From assembly GCA_001599975.1 (NCBI GenBank), contig BCIO01000003.1, positions 2,474,677 through 2,538,676 on the forward strand: DNA of 64,000 nt, read 5' to 3'. The notes beneath the pieces are model-generated. The model saw only the letters and a list, made by a program, of their open reading frames with translations, had not been told where the DNA came from and did no database searches. Origin of the DNA: Cystobasidiopsis lactophilus (Eukaryota; Basidiomycota; Agaricostilbomycetes; Agaricostilbales; Chionosphaeraceae). Below are positions 1-11,085 of this stretch, piece after piece (the stretch's first letter is position 1; every line of letters starts with the position of its first letter). Both the position numbers and the translations under genes were made by a program.

Positions 1-69
1 CAATCTCAAAGCAACACCTTGTAAAAGACCCCTTGCAAAATGTTCAAAAGCAGCACACAATGTTGAGTC

Positions 70-958
70 TTAAGACATCTTCTTGGCGCTGAACTCCCCG
101 ACATAAGCTGTAGCTGGCTTGACATCGGTGATTTTGCTGAACGGTGGGAAATGAGAAAGAGCTGTGCCAAATGAAGGAAAAGCATTGCGCACCGATACAT
201 GCCACTCTTCAAGCTGGCTGCTCCTAAGAACTTGCCCTCCATCACGCAGTTGATACGAGTCTTCCCGCCGGCCTTTGCCACCCAAGTCACTTTGCCCGAA
301 GTGCCATATTTGACCGTGACCGAGTGAGAGACGGTGAGGCCCAGGATCTTGTCAACCGCAACGGATTGGCAAGTGCGAGCCGTGCCTGAGAGACCGAGCG
401 AGTCGAGATAGACTTCGCCATTGACCGCGCTGAAGGACACCACTGGCTGTTTTTTTTTTCGCCTCGATGGTCAGTCTGACATCTTTGGCTAGTCAAAAAG
501 TGAGGTGGGGTGACGTACACCGCCAGCGTCTCGAGAGATGATTTGGGCCAAGTCACAGAAATGGCCAGTTGTGGAGAAAGGAGCAGCGATATGGTGCTTC
601 CAAGAGTACTGCCAGGTTTCCCCGACTTCTGCCTGCACCTTGGGAAGGAACTGAGAGGCACTCTCCCTGATCAGACAACAAACTTAATTGGAAAGAGAAA
701 AGGTGGGCACACCTCGATGCGCTGGCGGTCATTGGGCTCAGCTACATCATGTCCTTCACCTTGAAGGGACAAGGTCCAGCAGTTGATTGGGTCAATGTCA
801 CTGATTGAAGAAGGGCAGCCGGTCTTGAGGAGCCCAGAAGCCTGCCAGAGGTAGGTGGAAGTGAGCTGCCCGTCGGTCAAAGTGGCGTCGCTCTGGTGGA
901 GGGTGGTGGAGGCCAGCGCAGAAGAGAGTACGGCAGGGAAGAAGAACCGGGACAGCAT
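70..958 (-). CDS. secreted jelly-roll (polysaccharide-lyase-like) protein, paralogue A
   Basis: I predict a small secreted protein of the concanavalin/jelly-roll polysaccharide-lyase-like group, acting on or binding an extracellular glycan; no substrate can be read. The start at 958 opens a signal peptide (MLSRFFFPAVLSSALAS). Exon 1 carries WQASGLLKTGCPS and DRQRIE and ends near 711 (donor GTGCCC); exon 2 continues ESASQFLPKVQ and the block TWQYSWKHH, then FCDLAQIISRDAGG. The next exon holds the beta-strand block ending SLKSGMYR, and the last exon ends YVGEFSAKKMS with a stop at 70. The same blocks in the same order occur in the copies at 3672-4658 and 5252-6198. The DRQR-E, W-x-Y-x-W and K-x-G-x-YR pattern is what I associate with heparin-lyase-I/PL20-like folds. 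Family confidence is moderate; secretion and paralogy are well supported. Confidence 0.72.
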
Positions 959-1461
959 GTTTATCAACGAGTGTGAATTGAGCAAGTGAATGGGGCGATG
1001 ATGGTCTGCCTTAGAGCCGGGAGACGCGAAGGAGCGAAGCCCTCTTCTGACACTGACGGACATAGGGCGTCGTGCTTTGCGCCGAGTTTCATGATGCAAC
1101 AAGGCGGCTTCAGAAGGTATTAGGCAAGTTCAAAGGTCCTCAAACGCCGGGGTTGAAAACACAGACTTATGAAGCACGACAGAGCATTTCGGAGGCAGAC
1201 TCGAGTCTCGGAGGAGTTCGCGAGGAGGCCATCGCAGACAGGGGCAGCAGCACTCTGTTGACAAAGGACATTGAAAGAGGAATATTTGCGCCTTTGGAAA
1301 CCGGAAGACCGCCGCAAGAGGTCTAGAGAGCCTCACACAAGTCTGACGCGGACGGGTGGCGCCGATGTTGAACAGGCCGCGATGGCGGTTCAGCTTGAAT
1401 CGTGCAGGCATGTCTATTTTACAATTGAGGCGCTTTAATCTACACGGAGCGAGGGACAGCT
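959..1461. other. intergenic, upstream of paralogue A
   Basis: No convincing gene. It holds the promoter side of paralogue A and the 3' flank of the AMP-binding gene. Short open frames on both strands lack protein-like composition. Confidence 0.5.
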
Positions 1462-3407
1462 TCAAGGGGTCACGGAGGAGTCTGAGTCGTCAGGCTCGGC
1501 AATCCTCGTCTTGGCCACAGACCCTGCCAATGAGAAAAGCTTCCTGTCCAGCTCGCACTGCTGGATGCCCTTGGCAAACCATGCGTACGGTGTTCCATCT
1601 GCCGGGCGGTGAGCCAAGGACAGCTGCTCGCAAGGACAGGCGGGCACGTACTGGACTTGATAGTCGGAACTTTGTCCAGGACTGCGATGCGGCGGACAGA
1701 GTCCACATTGGCCAGCAAAGTGGTGCCTTTTTGAAAATTTTGTAGCCGCCGATACAGCTCGCTCCGAATCTCGTTCTTGTCTAAAGGGCAGGTGGGACTT
1801 GCGACGGCGATCACAGCCAGGAAATGCTTGCATCCGACGACGACAAACCAGGAGAGTAGGTCGCTGGCGTGAAGAGAGAGAAAGACCTCGTGGAAGCAGG
1901 TCACGCCGGGTGTGAGCGCCAGCGCAGATTGTTGATTTTCGATTTCTCGGAAGCTGCAGCTGTACACGTAGACGGTCTTCCCCAGGCTATTGGGATGCCT
2001 CAAAAAGAGAAGCTCCGTCTTGATGGTGCCGTCTGGCGATTGGTGTTGCGGCAAGACTTTGACCATTGGGCAATTGGGCGTAAGGATGAGCTGGAAGAGA
2101 CTGCTGTTGGGCGATATGGGCTCGAAAATTGCGCAGCTTGAGTCGTAGTAGGGAACCAGGTACGAAGTTGGGTCGCCAGTGTCCCGCGAAGAAAGCATGA
2201 GCATGTCTAAAAAATCGCTGTGCCGTAAGGGCTCTGTCCGTCGTGGCAGTGGGCACGAATATGTCCTTACTTAGCTATTGCTTTGTGTCAGCAATGCTAT
2301 CATCTGCGTTTGTTGGGAAGACATACCTCGCAGCACCCAAATGCAATCTCCACTGGCAGTCCTAACGCTCGAGCTTTCTGCGCTCCTTGATAGTCGATGC
2401 AGCTTACTAGACGGACTGAGTACCCTGACTCGGACATACTGCGCAAGTGAAAGACGCACGTCCGACAATCGTGGAAAAGTTCCGCAGACACGGCAAGAAC
2501 TCCGGGTTCGCCTCGAGATCCTCAACCAGATCTGCTAGCATGGGCAAATACAGAACCAGCCAATTGAGCCCATACGCTCTATGAAAATGATAGATCTCTG
2601 CATTTTCGTCAGCCATTTGCCCACGGGAGGCACACAGAGAGCTTACGACGAGCAGAAGCTTTGATGCCTCCGACTGGCAAAATCATGCAGCCAGCCGATG
2701 CAACAGTACCACATACTACAAACATAGCATTGTGTCAATCAGGAGGCCCTCTCATAACGAGAGCCCTACTCACACTGGTACAAGCCTGATGCGCTTGTTA
2801 TGCTCCCGCACAAGAGCCCAACTGAGTCCATTGGGTAGCCCGCCGACAAAGCTGCTGTTGTCATTTGCATTTGTGTTGTCGACCAGCTGACGCTGTTATT
2901 TCCAAAGATGACATCCTGGGCCCAGAGATGCCAGACGTGGTCCGACGACTTCTCCGGCGCTCGCTTGAAAGCCGCAGATTGCCCTGATCTCTCCAGCTGT
3001 TCGGCAGTGACCATAGAGTACACAGGTATTTGGATTTGCTCGATGGGCAGCTTGGCGAATGCGAAGGTGGCAAGGACGAGCGCGGACGATGGCTTCAAGA
3101 GGCGCAAATACTCGGCAGCGTGCTGGTGAGCGATTGGGAGAAATTGGCACTGATAGTTCGCCATTCTCAAGGCTAGGATGTTGACAATGTCGATGTAGGA
3201 GAGCCCGAGTGTGTGAATAGCAATCCGAGAGCCCAAAGGCAATTCCATCAGCTCCGTCCGCCACCAGGAAGCCGCTTGACCGAGATGCATCGCAAAGGTG
3301 GCGTAGTTAATGATTTGAGGCGGTTCTTCATCTTTAATTGAGATGAAAGCTGGCGCTGTGGGAGTGCGCCGGGCATGGTCGGAGATGGCTTCGAACAGCG
3401 GCAGCAT
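1462..3407 (-). CDS. diverged AMP-binding (ANL superfamily) enzyme, NRPS-like
   Basis: This resembles the adenylation part of basidiomycete NRPS-like or acyl-activating enzymes. The exon at about 3407-2770 starts MLPLFEAISDHARRTP and has typical N-lobe sequence (GSRIAIHTLGLSYIDIVNILAL). An exon near 2616-2470 and another carrying GAQKARALGLPVEIAFGCCE follow. The exon at about 2204-1663 holds PYYDSSCAIFEPISPNSSLF and a small C-terminal lobe (DKNEIRSELYRRLQ, VLDKVPTIKS). The last exon ends EPDDSDSSVTP. Core motifs are eroded: where the ATP-binding Ser/Thr/Gly-rich loop (SGTTG-P-K type) should be I read HVWHLWAQDVIFG, and the YGxTE motif reads FGCCE. No carrier or reductase domain is seen. The first ATG may not be the true start, because the frame is open upstream. 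It may be a non-catalytic relative, a decaying gene, or an enzyme with altered motifs. Confidence 0.6.
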
Positions 3408-3671
3408 TTGCTCGCTTGGACTGCTACTACATTGAAAGTCAGGAGGGTGACGTGGCAGGGCTGTTGAAGTCTGAACGGTGGCGTAGACTTGGGTTTCGTC
3501 GCCGGCGAGCAATTCGTCGGTGCGAGCTCAAGGCCGGCGAGGTGGCGGTCCGCAGCGGCGAACCGGTGGTTCTCGGTTCTCTGCACTCAGTTTATCGAAT
3601 GCAGAGTGTTCTAAACAGCAAACTCTAATGCGCAATCTAAAGTGTCCGTTGTCACAAAAGCCGTTCCAGCC

Positions 3672-4658
3672 TCAAGAAAGCTGCTGCACGACAAAGTCGC
3701 CAACATAGCCGGTAGCAGCCACCACACCAGCCCTCTTGCGGTATATGCCCGTCTTCAGGGAAGCATCGCCAAGAAAGGACCCCTGAGTCCACTTGTAAAC
3801 GAATGTAAGAGGGTAAAAGGCGAGCGGAGCACGCACCTTGAGTGTGCAGTCCAAAACAGTCTCTCCGTTGATATAAGTAATCCACCGCACTACACCACTT
3901 TTGCCATAGGTTGCAGTCACAGCATGCTGAGCAGTCCATCCCAGGAACTTTGAGATGTCGGCAGTCGCGCAAGTGGTCGCGGCTCCTGTTTGAGCTGTAG
4001 TGCTGAGCGCTACCGCGCCCGCTCTTGCATTCAGTGCAATGATGGGCTGTGGGACAGCAACACGTGTCAGATAATGGCCGCCAAATAGTCGAGACAGTTT
4101 GCACCTACGCCGCCAATATCGCGCGAGAACAGTTGCGCGAAGTCGCAAAATGTATCAAGCGTTTTGAATCCATCACTGAAGATCACTCAGCCCATTGACC
4201 TGCAACCCGAGAAGAAAGAAGGGCACAAACGCTATTTGATGCTTCCAAGTGTAGAACCAGCTTTGGCCATCCAACGCTCTCGCGCTTGGCATGAACTCTG
4301 TACGCTGTCGGTCGGCTGGCGAGGCCGGGTCGTGTGCGCTATTGCCCATGCTGATCGTATAACAGTCGTCTATGTCGTATATATAGTCCGGGCTGGTATG
4401 GGTGTCAGATCGGATGCTGAGGAGATGGCGGGATTGAACAACCTACCAAGACTTTTTCAGGAGGCCTGACGACTGCCACACCCATGATGTAGAGTCCATG
4501 TCCGACTTTATCGTACCAGTGCTGAGAGTAGTATCGCTAGCATGAAGCACGAGCGAACTGGTGCTGGCTCTTGGCTGAAGTGATGCCAAGGGGATGGCTG
4601 AAGCGGAGGCAGCGGAAACCAAGAGAGTCGCCCATGGCAAGGACTTGAGGGAAAACAT
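3672..4658 (-). CDS. secreted jelly-roll (polysaccharide-lyase-like) protein, paralogue B
   Basis: Second copy of the tandem family. The ATG at 4658 (MFSLKSLPWATLLVSAASA) gives a signal peptide; the longer open frame upstream has no ATG. The conserved blocks are WVWQSSGLLKK, then CYTISMGNSAHDPASPADRQ, then WFYTWKHQIA spliced to DGFKTLDTFCDFAQLFSRDIGG. These are followed by the strand block with TFGK-type spacing (YGKSGVVRWITYINGET) and by SLKTGIYR. The protein ends YVGDFVVQQLS. It is the most divergent copy: the Arg-Ile-Glu after DRQR has become Arg-Thr-Glu, and about 20 extra residues precede SFLGDASLKTG, either a real insertion or an unrecognised intron. Intron positions appear shared with the other two copies, which argues for duplication of a genomic segment. 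Confidence 0.7.
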
Positions 4659-5251
4659 TGGGGTATTCAAGAGCACAAAATCCGCCAGGGATGCACAGAA
4701 GACAGAAAACAGATGAGCCGCCTGCGGCTAGTTGGTGGCGAGACAAGCAAAGCGGAGCAAGAAGCAAGCAATCATGGCTCCGGAAGACTGCTATGACGCT
4801 GCATCTTTCGAGTGTCGTGACGCAGCTTGGCAGGCATGGCATTCGAGGGTTGTAAAGCAGGGAAAGGAAACCTCGCAGCGGGGCCACCCGCATTTGGGAA
4901 ATTCGGCTGCCTTCGCGGCAGGCAGTCGCAAGGATGCAAGTTGCGCAGTATTCGCAAGCATGGGAAGCTTTTGAGGAAGGAGCTTAATTGCTCAGGGGCA
5001 TCAGGCACGGCAGGAGCGAGGTAGGCAGATTGGGTGGCTGAGCGAGGAAAACCCGCGACTAGCCAGGTTTGCCGGGCCGCTCTTGTGGACATGCACGTGA
5101 AGTGGCTCTAAGCTATTACAACAGAATAGGTGTCGTTGTTGAGAGAACGGGTATGAGTGAAGGAATACAACAGGCTTGGACAAAGCCTGAGCGCTTGGCT
5201 CCGAGTCTCGAGAAGCTGCGCTCCAAACGCGAGCTTTGAGCTGCAATCAAA
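4659..5251. other. intergenic between paralogues B and C
   Basis: About 590 bases without a supportable gene. It contains the upstream region of paralogue B and the 3' flank of paralogue C. No repeat boundary that would mark the duplication was seen. Confidence 0.5.
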
Positions 5252-6198
5252 CTACCCATGCTTTTTGAAGGTCATGTCCCCAACATAGACAGTAGCTGGT
5301 TGAACACCGGTCATCTTCCTGTTGGCAGCACCTCAGTTTCGGTCAGTGGTAAACGCCAACCGGACAAGCGAACCTGTAAATCCCGGCTTTCAACGATGCG
5401 TCGCCCGGCATCTTGATGTTGTCCATAGAGCACGATAGGACGGTTTTGCCGCCGACTGTCGTCTTCCAGCTGATCTGGCCATTCTTCCCAAACGTCGCCT
5501 TCACATTGTGCTCCGCCGTTTTCCCAACCAGGCTGGATAGAGGCGCAGTATCACACGTGCGGGCCTTGCCAGTCGGTGCATCCGAGACCAGAGAGAAAGA
5601 GCCGTCGACGGCGTCCAGTGAGAAAATTGGCCCATTGGCCGATCTCGACAAGATCTGACTCAGGTGACAGAACTGAAGTCCCAAGCCAGTCGTATGAGCC
5701 TAAGAAAGCCAAAGACTTGAGCGTGTGAGAGAAACGAACGTGACCGGTTGTCTTAAAGCCGGAGTTGATGTGTTGTTTCCAACTTCCGGAAGAGCCAGTC
5801 TGAGTCATCGTAATGTACGGTGGTTGAGTCGACGAACCTGTAGCTCCATGTTTGGCCATTTTGAGCGTGCTCGCTAGGCATGAACTGCACGCAGGCCGTC
5901 AGCTTTCAGCTTTCAGCTCCTGGCCCATTGGTCTGAAACGAACCTCGATCCTTTGCCTGTCGCTAGGGTCAGCCTTGTCGGTCCCTTGCTTCCCTAGCTC
6001 CAAAGTGAAGCAGTTGCTTATTCCCACAGACGGACACCCCTTGGCTAAAAAGCCGGACGACTGCCAGGTGTAATCCGCCCCATTGAGGTGTACATCTCCC
6101 GAACCCATCTTCGCGTTTGTCTGGTGGAGCAGGTCTACAGCAGCATTGGCACCGGCTACAGTCAGAGACAGCCACGTCAACGCGTCGCACAGCCGCAT
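5252..6198 (-). CDS. secreted jelly-roll (polysaccharide-lyase-like) protein, paralogue C
   Basis: Third copy, starting at 6198 with the signal peptide MRLCDALTWLSLTVAGANA. Exon 1 carries YTWQSSGFLAKGCPS, NCFTLELGKQG and DPSDRQRIEV. The next exon has SGSWKQHINSGFKTTGH; a GT-AG intron joins this to FCHLSQILSRSANGPIF. The strand block (CDTAPLSSLVGKTAEHNVKA) and SLKAGIYR follow, and a last short exon reads KMTGVQPATVYVGDM and stops at 5252. The block order and intron positions match copies A and B. It keeps the consensus better than B and could be the parental type. The substrate is unknown; an extracellular glycan-binding or lyase role is inference from fold-like motifs. Confidence 0.72.
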
Positions 6199-7097
6199 GT
6201 TGGATCAGCGCGTTCGGGTTCCCAACCTTGAAGTTGGGTGGCGATATCAGGAGCGAGCACAAGCCTTTGGAAGAAGATGGCGGTAGCTCGACAAGGGTAG
6301 CAAGGCATAGAACCACTGAATGGTTCACACTGAGGTCGGGCACAAGATCATCGCTTCGTCCCTGAGCCTATTCGATTTCCTGTCCGCATGAGGAAAGGCA
6401 GCTCGGAACGCGACTCAACTATCTCGCAGGTCTTCCTTGAGCGTCAACAATCTAATAATAAGGATGTCAAGAGCACAGATGACTCTAACGAGCGCAGACA
6501 AGAGCATTTCATCGAGCGAACTCAGTTGCGGTGGTGGCGGGCGGGGACAAGAGTTCTTTTCCAAGGACACCTCTCAAGGACCACAGGAAGAGGGACTAGG
6601 GACTACAGGAAACAAGCATCCTTCTCAAGAAGGGTATTCTCGATGCAAAAGCCGGTCGAAGAAAAGAGTAAACCTGGGTGATAGCTACAGAACAAAATTT
6701 GGACTTTGCGCCCTTTCGGTGTACAATCACTTGAAAAAGGCGGGGTTGAACAAAAGGTGGGAAGGTAAGGGGTTTGCGACCAAGAGGAAAAGAGATGAAG
6801 CCCAAGGGGCGGCAAGGGGCAAAGAAGTGTACAACAGAGATTAGGCGGGTTAAATTGGCCAGTGATGTTTGGCCGGCAGCTCTTGCTCTGATGGTCAACT
6901 GGGCCAAGAAAGACGTGTTTTGAGTTTGTCGAGAGATCGTTGTTGGTATTTTCGATTTGATTTGTCGAGATTTGTACAAGGCGACATCTGAAGAAGATGA
7001 GAGGTGAGAGATGAAAGGACAAGGGCGGTGGTGGTACAAGAGGGTTGGTCTAACGTTGAGCCAAAATCTAGGGACGAAATGCGCGGTCGAGCTTGGA
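6199..7097. other. intergenic, upstream of paralogue C and 3' flank of the Whi5-like gene
   Basis: About 900 bases with no convincing coding exon. Open frames on both strands are basic or serine-rich and lack recognisable motifs. The region near 7097 is probably the 3' UTR of the Whi5-like gene. Confidence 0.45.
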
Positions 7098-8682
7098 TCA
7101 CCAGGTCTGCCAGGAGGGTATGCCGTACTGCTGGGCTGGCCCATTCGCAGCTGCCGATGCTGAGAGGGGTGGCATGCCGTACATGTCCGCAGCCGAACGA
7201 GGATGGTGGAAGTACATGTCGTGCTTCAGCTCGCTGGACGGCACGATCGACGGCGCTGGGAAGGGCACCGAGGAGTAAGGGCCGGTGGCGCCGGAAATTG
7301 CCGGGTCCAACAACGGGTACGAGGCGAAGGGCTGCGACGAAGGGATGGATAGCGGGGGTGAAAAGGTGCTGGTAGGATGCAGCGGAGCCGGGGGCTGGAG
7401 CGGCAAGGTGCTGAACTGGGCTGACGGAGGTCGCGGTGGCTCGCTGTCGTCGAAGAGCTTGCGCCCTTTCATGCCACTCCCTTCTGCTACCGGATTTGAA
7501 AACGTCTTTTTGGACTGGGGCGAGGGCGAGGACGCGAAAGTGAGGAGGTCTTCCGCGGCCGACTCGAGGTCGCGCTCCGACCCTCCAGCGTTCACCGGCG
7601 AGCCCGTCGTCTTGGACCGTTCCCTGCCTGGCCCGCTCTTGTTGGCGCCTCCAAAGACCGGGACGGAGGTGCTGCGCGGGCTGCCGCCGGACGTTTTGGG
7701 TGGCGTGAGAGCGCGCGTCGTCCCCAGCTCGCCGGGCGCGCGGGTGAGGGATGTCAACGCGGTGGCGGCCTGCACAAACTCGGTGGCCGAGCCAGCAAAA
7801 GTCGGGTCAGCGGTGGAGAGAGGCGCCATGGACCTGCCGCCGGTGCTGAGCGAGGGCATGGAGCCGGTCCGGCGATGTGGTGAGGCGGGCTTGGCGACTG
7901 GACCACTCCAGTGGCTCGGTGGCGTCTCGTCACGGGCAGACGAAACGGGGGAGGAAGGCTGGCGCAGGCCGTCGGTTTGGAGCACCGCGGCGACGGTGTT
8001 CAGGCGCGGCGGGGAGCGATTGATGTTGGAAGTGGTGGCCTCCGCGTTGGCGCCGAACGGGTCAGCGGGCACTCGAGGCGAAAACGAGCCGTAAAGCGAT
8101 CCCGACAGGTTGGGAGTGAGCATGGCGTCGTACAGGGACATGTGCGGCGGCAGAGGCGGATGGGCTGGATCGAAGGCGTCGGGGTCGAGCGCCTGGCGTT
8201 TTGCGGGCGGCTGCTGGCTCGCGGACGCCGCGTTCGGCGGTGCTGGCGCGCTGGAGATGGAGGAGGGGCGCGCCTTGCGCTTGCGGGCGGCCTGCTCTTC
8301 GGCGTAGGGCTCAATCTGCTCGAACTTGATGTCCTGCCAGCCGTTCTGCGCCTTGTAGGCGGCCAGGGCGAGCCGCTGCTTGAGGACACGCGCTGTCTGT
8401 ACCAACAAAGCAAAGGACACGGCAGTCAGCGCGCTGGATCCCAAGGCAAATGAACAGGAACAAGGCAGGGCGTTTTTTCGGGCTTGCTGCGTTGGGCGGG
8501 CGGGAAGTTGCAGCGGGCGGGCCCAACGCGGCCGGGAAGGGCGTCGATGGCGCGCAGGGAAGAGGGAGAGAGGTCTGAGCAGGAGGAGAAGTGCGAACCT
8601 TTTGGATTGAGGCCCGCTTCAAGACCTGAGCAATCGCTTTCTCGCGCTGCTCGCGCTCCGCCGGAGTCTCTTCGCTGTCCAT
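7098..8682 (-). CDS. Whi5/Nrm1-like transcriptional repressor (putative)
   Basis: The two-exon gene starts at 8682 (MDSEETPAEREQREKAIAQ). After a GT-AG intron the second exon begins TARVLKQRLALAAYKAQNGW. The L-x-x-RL-x-LA-x-YK-x-x-x-GW pattern matches the GTB motif of the Whi5/Nrm1 family, short repressors that bind G1/S transcription factors (SBF/MBF) in fungi. The rest, about 430 residues, is low-complexity Ser/Pro/Ala-rich sequence with many SP/TP sites. That is expected for a CDK-regulated disordered repressor, but the assignment rests on one short motif. It stops at 7098 after GIPSWQTW. A separate cell-cycle role is inference; other disordered nuclear regulators are possible. Confidence 0.55.
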
Positions 8683-9277
8683 GGCGGCTCTCGCTTGCTC
8701 CGACGCTTGCTGTGGGTTAATACCGACGCGCTGGATGGTCGGACAGCGAGCCCGTTAGACGGAGGCGGGTGGCGAACTGGGTGGACAAGCGAACCTTTGA
8801 CGCGGTTGAACAGTTGGAACTAGGCAAGGTTGTGCTCGGCGTCCAGTCGGCAGCGTCGAGGATTCTTGCTGTCCAAGGTTGAACGAGAGCAAGGACGCGC
8901 AGGGCCCAGCCACTTCCAATGGCGATTTGCCAAATAGAGCGACTCGTTGACGAAGGCAGAGAAGGGTTTTCAATGCGCGTGGCGATTGCCCCGAGAAGAG
9001 TCACGTCGCTTGATCAGCTCTATTGCCAACACGACGACATGGGTACCAACGTCAATCCTTGAACAGAGAACGCTCGCGTCTTATGTATAGGCCACCCGCA
9101 GGCGCCACTCTCCTTCTGCTCTTGCACGACTGAACTTTGCGCTGTGAATTGCTCGGTCTCCGTTTCTTCTTGACACCATCTCGCTTTCTCCCCACGGAGC
9201 CTCTGCCCGCTCGTTGAGCCCGGCCCTGCTTGCTTTCCCGCCGCGTCAACCAACGAGCTGTGGCCAACTTTCGCCAG
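8683..9277. promoter_or_regulatory. divergent upstream region, Whi5-like gene / hydrolase gene
   Basis: About 595 bases between two divergently transcribed genes. The open frame running into 9278 from upstream lacks an ATG, so the hydrolase starts at 9278. No discrete promoter element was identified. Confidence 0.4.
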
Positions 9278-10639
9278 ATGGGGCTGCTGGCTCGCACTTT
9301 CAGAGCGCCTCTCAAATTGGCCCTGCGGCCTTCTGTGTGCCTCCCACGCCGCTCTTACGCTTCCGAAGCCCAAGCTAAGCAGGAACGTGCGCCGCCCGCC
9401 TCGCCAAAGCTGAACGCCCTCACCGAGCGCTACCGCAAAGTCTTTGGGCCCGAGTACTCGAAGCTCTACGATGAGCACATTGCTGGCAAAGTGCTCGCCC
9501 ATCAAATGAGCATTCAAGAGTTCCGCCAGGCCAAGCCTGGCATCCCTGCTTTTGGCGGTGAGGAAGGGGTAAGGTTTTTGACTCCGCGCCAGCAACCTGA
9601 ACAGCTCCCTTGAATGTTCAAGACAGCCGCCCGTTGGAGAGATTCGCACCATCCACCTTCCTGTGCCCAACCCGGATGGCTCGAAAAGCACAATCCCGTT
9701 GCGCATCTACTACCCCACCGATGACTCGGATGTCGTCTCCAGACATGCTTACTTGAACTTTCACGGCGGTGGCTGGGTCATTGGCAACATTGACGACGAC
9801 GAGTCTTTCTTGCGCCACGTCGTCAAGGAGACTAACGCCATTGTAGTCGACGTTGGCTTTCGCCAAGCGCCCGAGTTTCGCTACCCCACTCCTTTGGAGG
9901 ATTGCTGGAACGCGTTCAAGTACATCCGAACGAACGCAGGCAGACTCGACATTGACGGAAGGAACATTGCGGTCGGAGGCTTTAGCTGTGGCGGCCTCGC
10001 AGCGGCTACTGTGGCTCAGAGAGCAAGGGACGAGGGCTTAAATGGCATATGTTTTCAGTTGCTGGTCGTGCCTGTGACCGATGCTTCGGCTTTGGATACC
10101 TCTTTGAGCGTGTGCCAATCGACGTGAGTGTCTTCACCGAATTTGTACCATCAATCCTCACTGTCAAAATTTCAGCCCCCACGAATCCTGGCGCGAGCAC
10201 CACGATGCGCCTTTCCTCTCCCATGCCAGAATGTCGTGGTTCTACAAGCACTTTCTGCCGGAGCAAATCACCGACGACTTGCTCAAGAACCCTCGCCTCT
10301 CGCCCTTGTTGGCTAAGACGCTGCATAATCTCCCTCCGGCCTTGGTCGTTCCCGCTGAGGTGGATGTGTTGCGTGATGGTACGTCAGCGTTGTCTTTCAG
10401 TTCAGATTGGTTGATGTTGAAGCCCTCGCACAGAGGGCATCGCAGACGCCAACCGGCTGGCCAAGGAGGGCGATTCTTGGGTGGAGCTGTGGCTGGCCAA
10501 GAGGGTCCCGCATGCTTTTGCTCACCAATACCTCGCGACGGATGTTGCAGTGCAGTTCAGGGAGCTGGCCCTGAAGCGGATGAAGCAGGCTTTTGCGGGC
10601 GAGCTGGTGGCGAAAAAGGGTTTTGTTTCCAACTTGTAG
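9278..10639 (+). CDS. alpha/beta hydrolase fold-3 (HSL-like) esterase, probably mitochondrial
   Basis: Serine hydrolase of the hormone-sensitive-lipase-like group. The first ATG (MGLLARTFRAPLK) opens an Arg-rich, acid-free leader typical of mitochondrial import. Exon 1 includes a helical segment (ALTERYRKVFGPEYSKLYDE). After an intron comes the core: oxyanion motif FHGGGW, then FRQAPEFRYPTPLEDCWNAF, then nucleophile elbow GGFSCGG (Ser in G-x-S-x-G). Further exons give a cap-like stretch (SWFYKHFLPEQ), VPAEVDVLRDEG, supplying the acidic residue, and KRVPHAF, supplying the His of the triad. All catalytic parts are present. It stops at 10639 (KKGFVSNL). The substrate cannot be read; short-chain ester or lipid hydrolysis is the family expectation. 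Confidence 0.85.
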
Positions 10640-11085
10640 ACGCCGCGTTCTTTTGGGGCTCTGGACTGGCATTTTGGCTTTCATTGTGATCACTGCTTGC
10701 AGTACACCAGCATTCGCGCTTTGCGTTGCCCGCGCGCGCCTCGAGGTCTCGAGAGGTTTGTTTGTTTGTTTGTTTGTTTGTTTGATTGATTCCCAGTTTC
10801 GATCTGTTCGAGGTACAATATAACCCCCATGTAGATCTACGCTTGCTGTGGTGCCAGTCTTGCCGTTGCAAAGGGGCATCTCTTTCTTGTGGGTCAAGTA
10901 AGCACTTTCGGTTTCGAACATTTACGCGGTGATCTGATGGTATTCTCAGCGATTTGCCGTCTCACAACGAGACATGGATAGATTCGCATTGGAGTACAAT
11001 TCGGATGTAGAGCTTGAGCTTGTTGCGGAAAGGGAAGACGTCGATCGCATTGAAAACTAGAATACAGATGAGCAGAACGAGTATC
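10640..11085. other. convergent intergenic region
   Basis: About 450 bases between the tail-to-tail hydrolase and short-chain dehydrogenase genes. It contains a GTTT tetranucleotide tract at 10756-10784 and no gene. Confidence 0.5.
10756..10784. repeat. GTTT microsatellite
   Basis: About seven uninterrupted copies of GTTT, followed by two GATT units. It lies in the 3' flank of the hydrolase gene. Confidence 0.95.

Noticed and set aside
6388-6844. Plus-strand open frames upstream of paralogue C
   Set aside because: Lys/Arg/Ser-rich, no motifs and no splice signals that extend them.
7285-8453. Two long plus-strand open frames of 180-269 codons
   Set aside because: Antisense shadows of the GC-rich, low-complexity Whi5-like coding exon.
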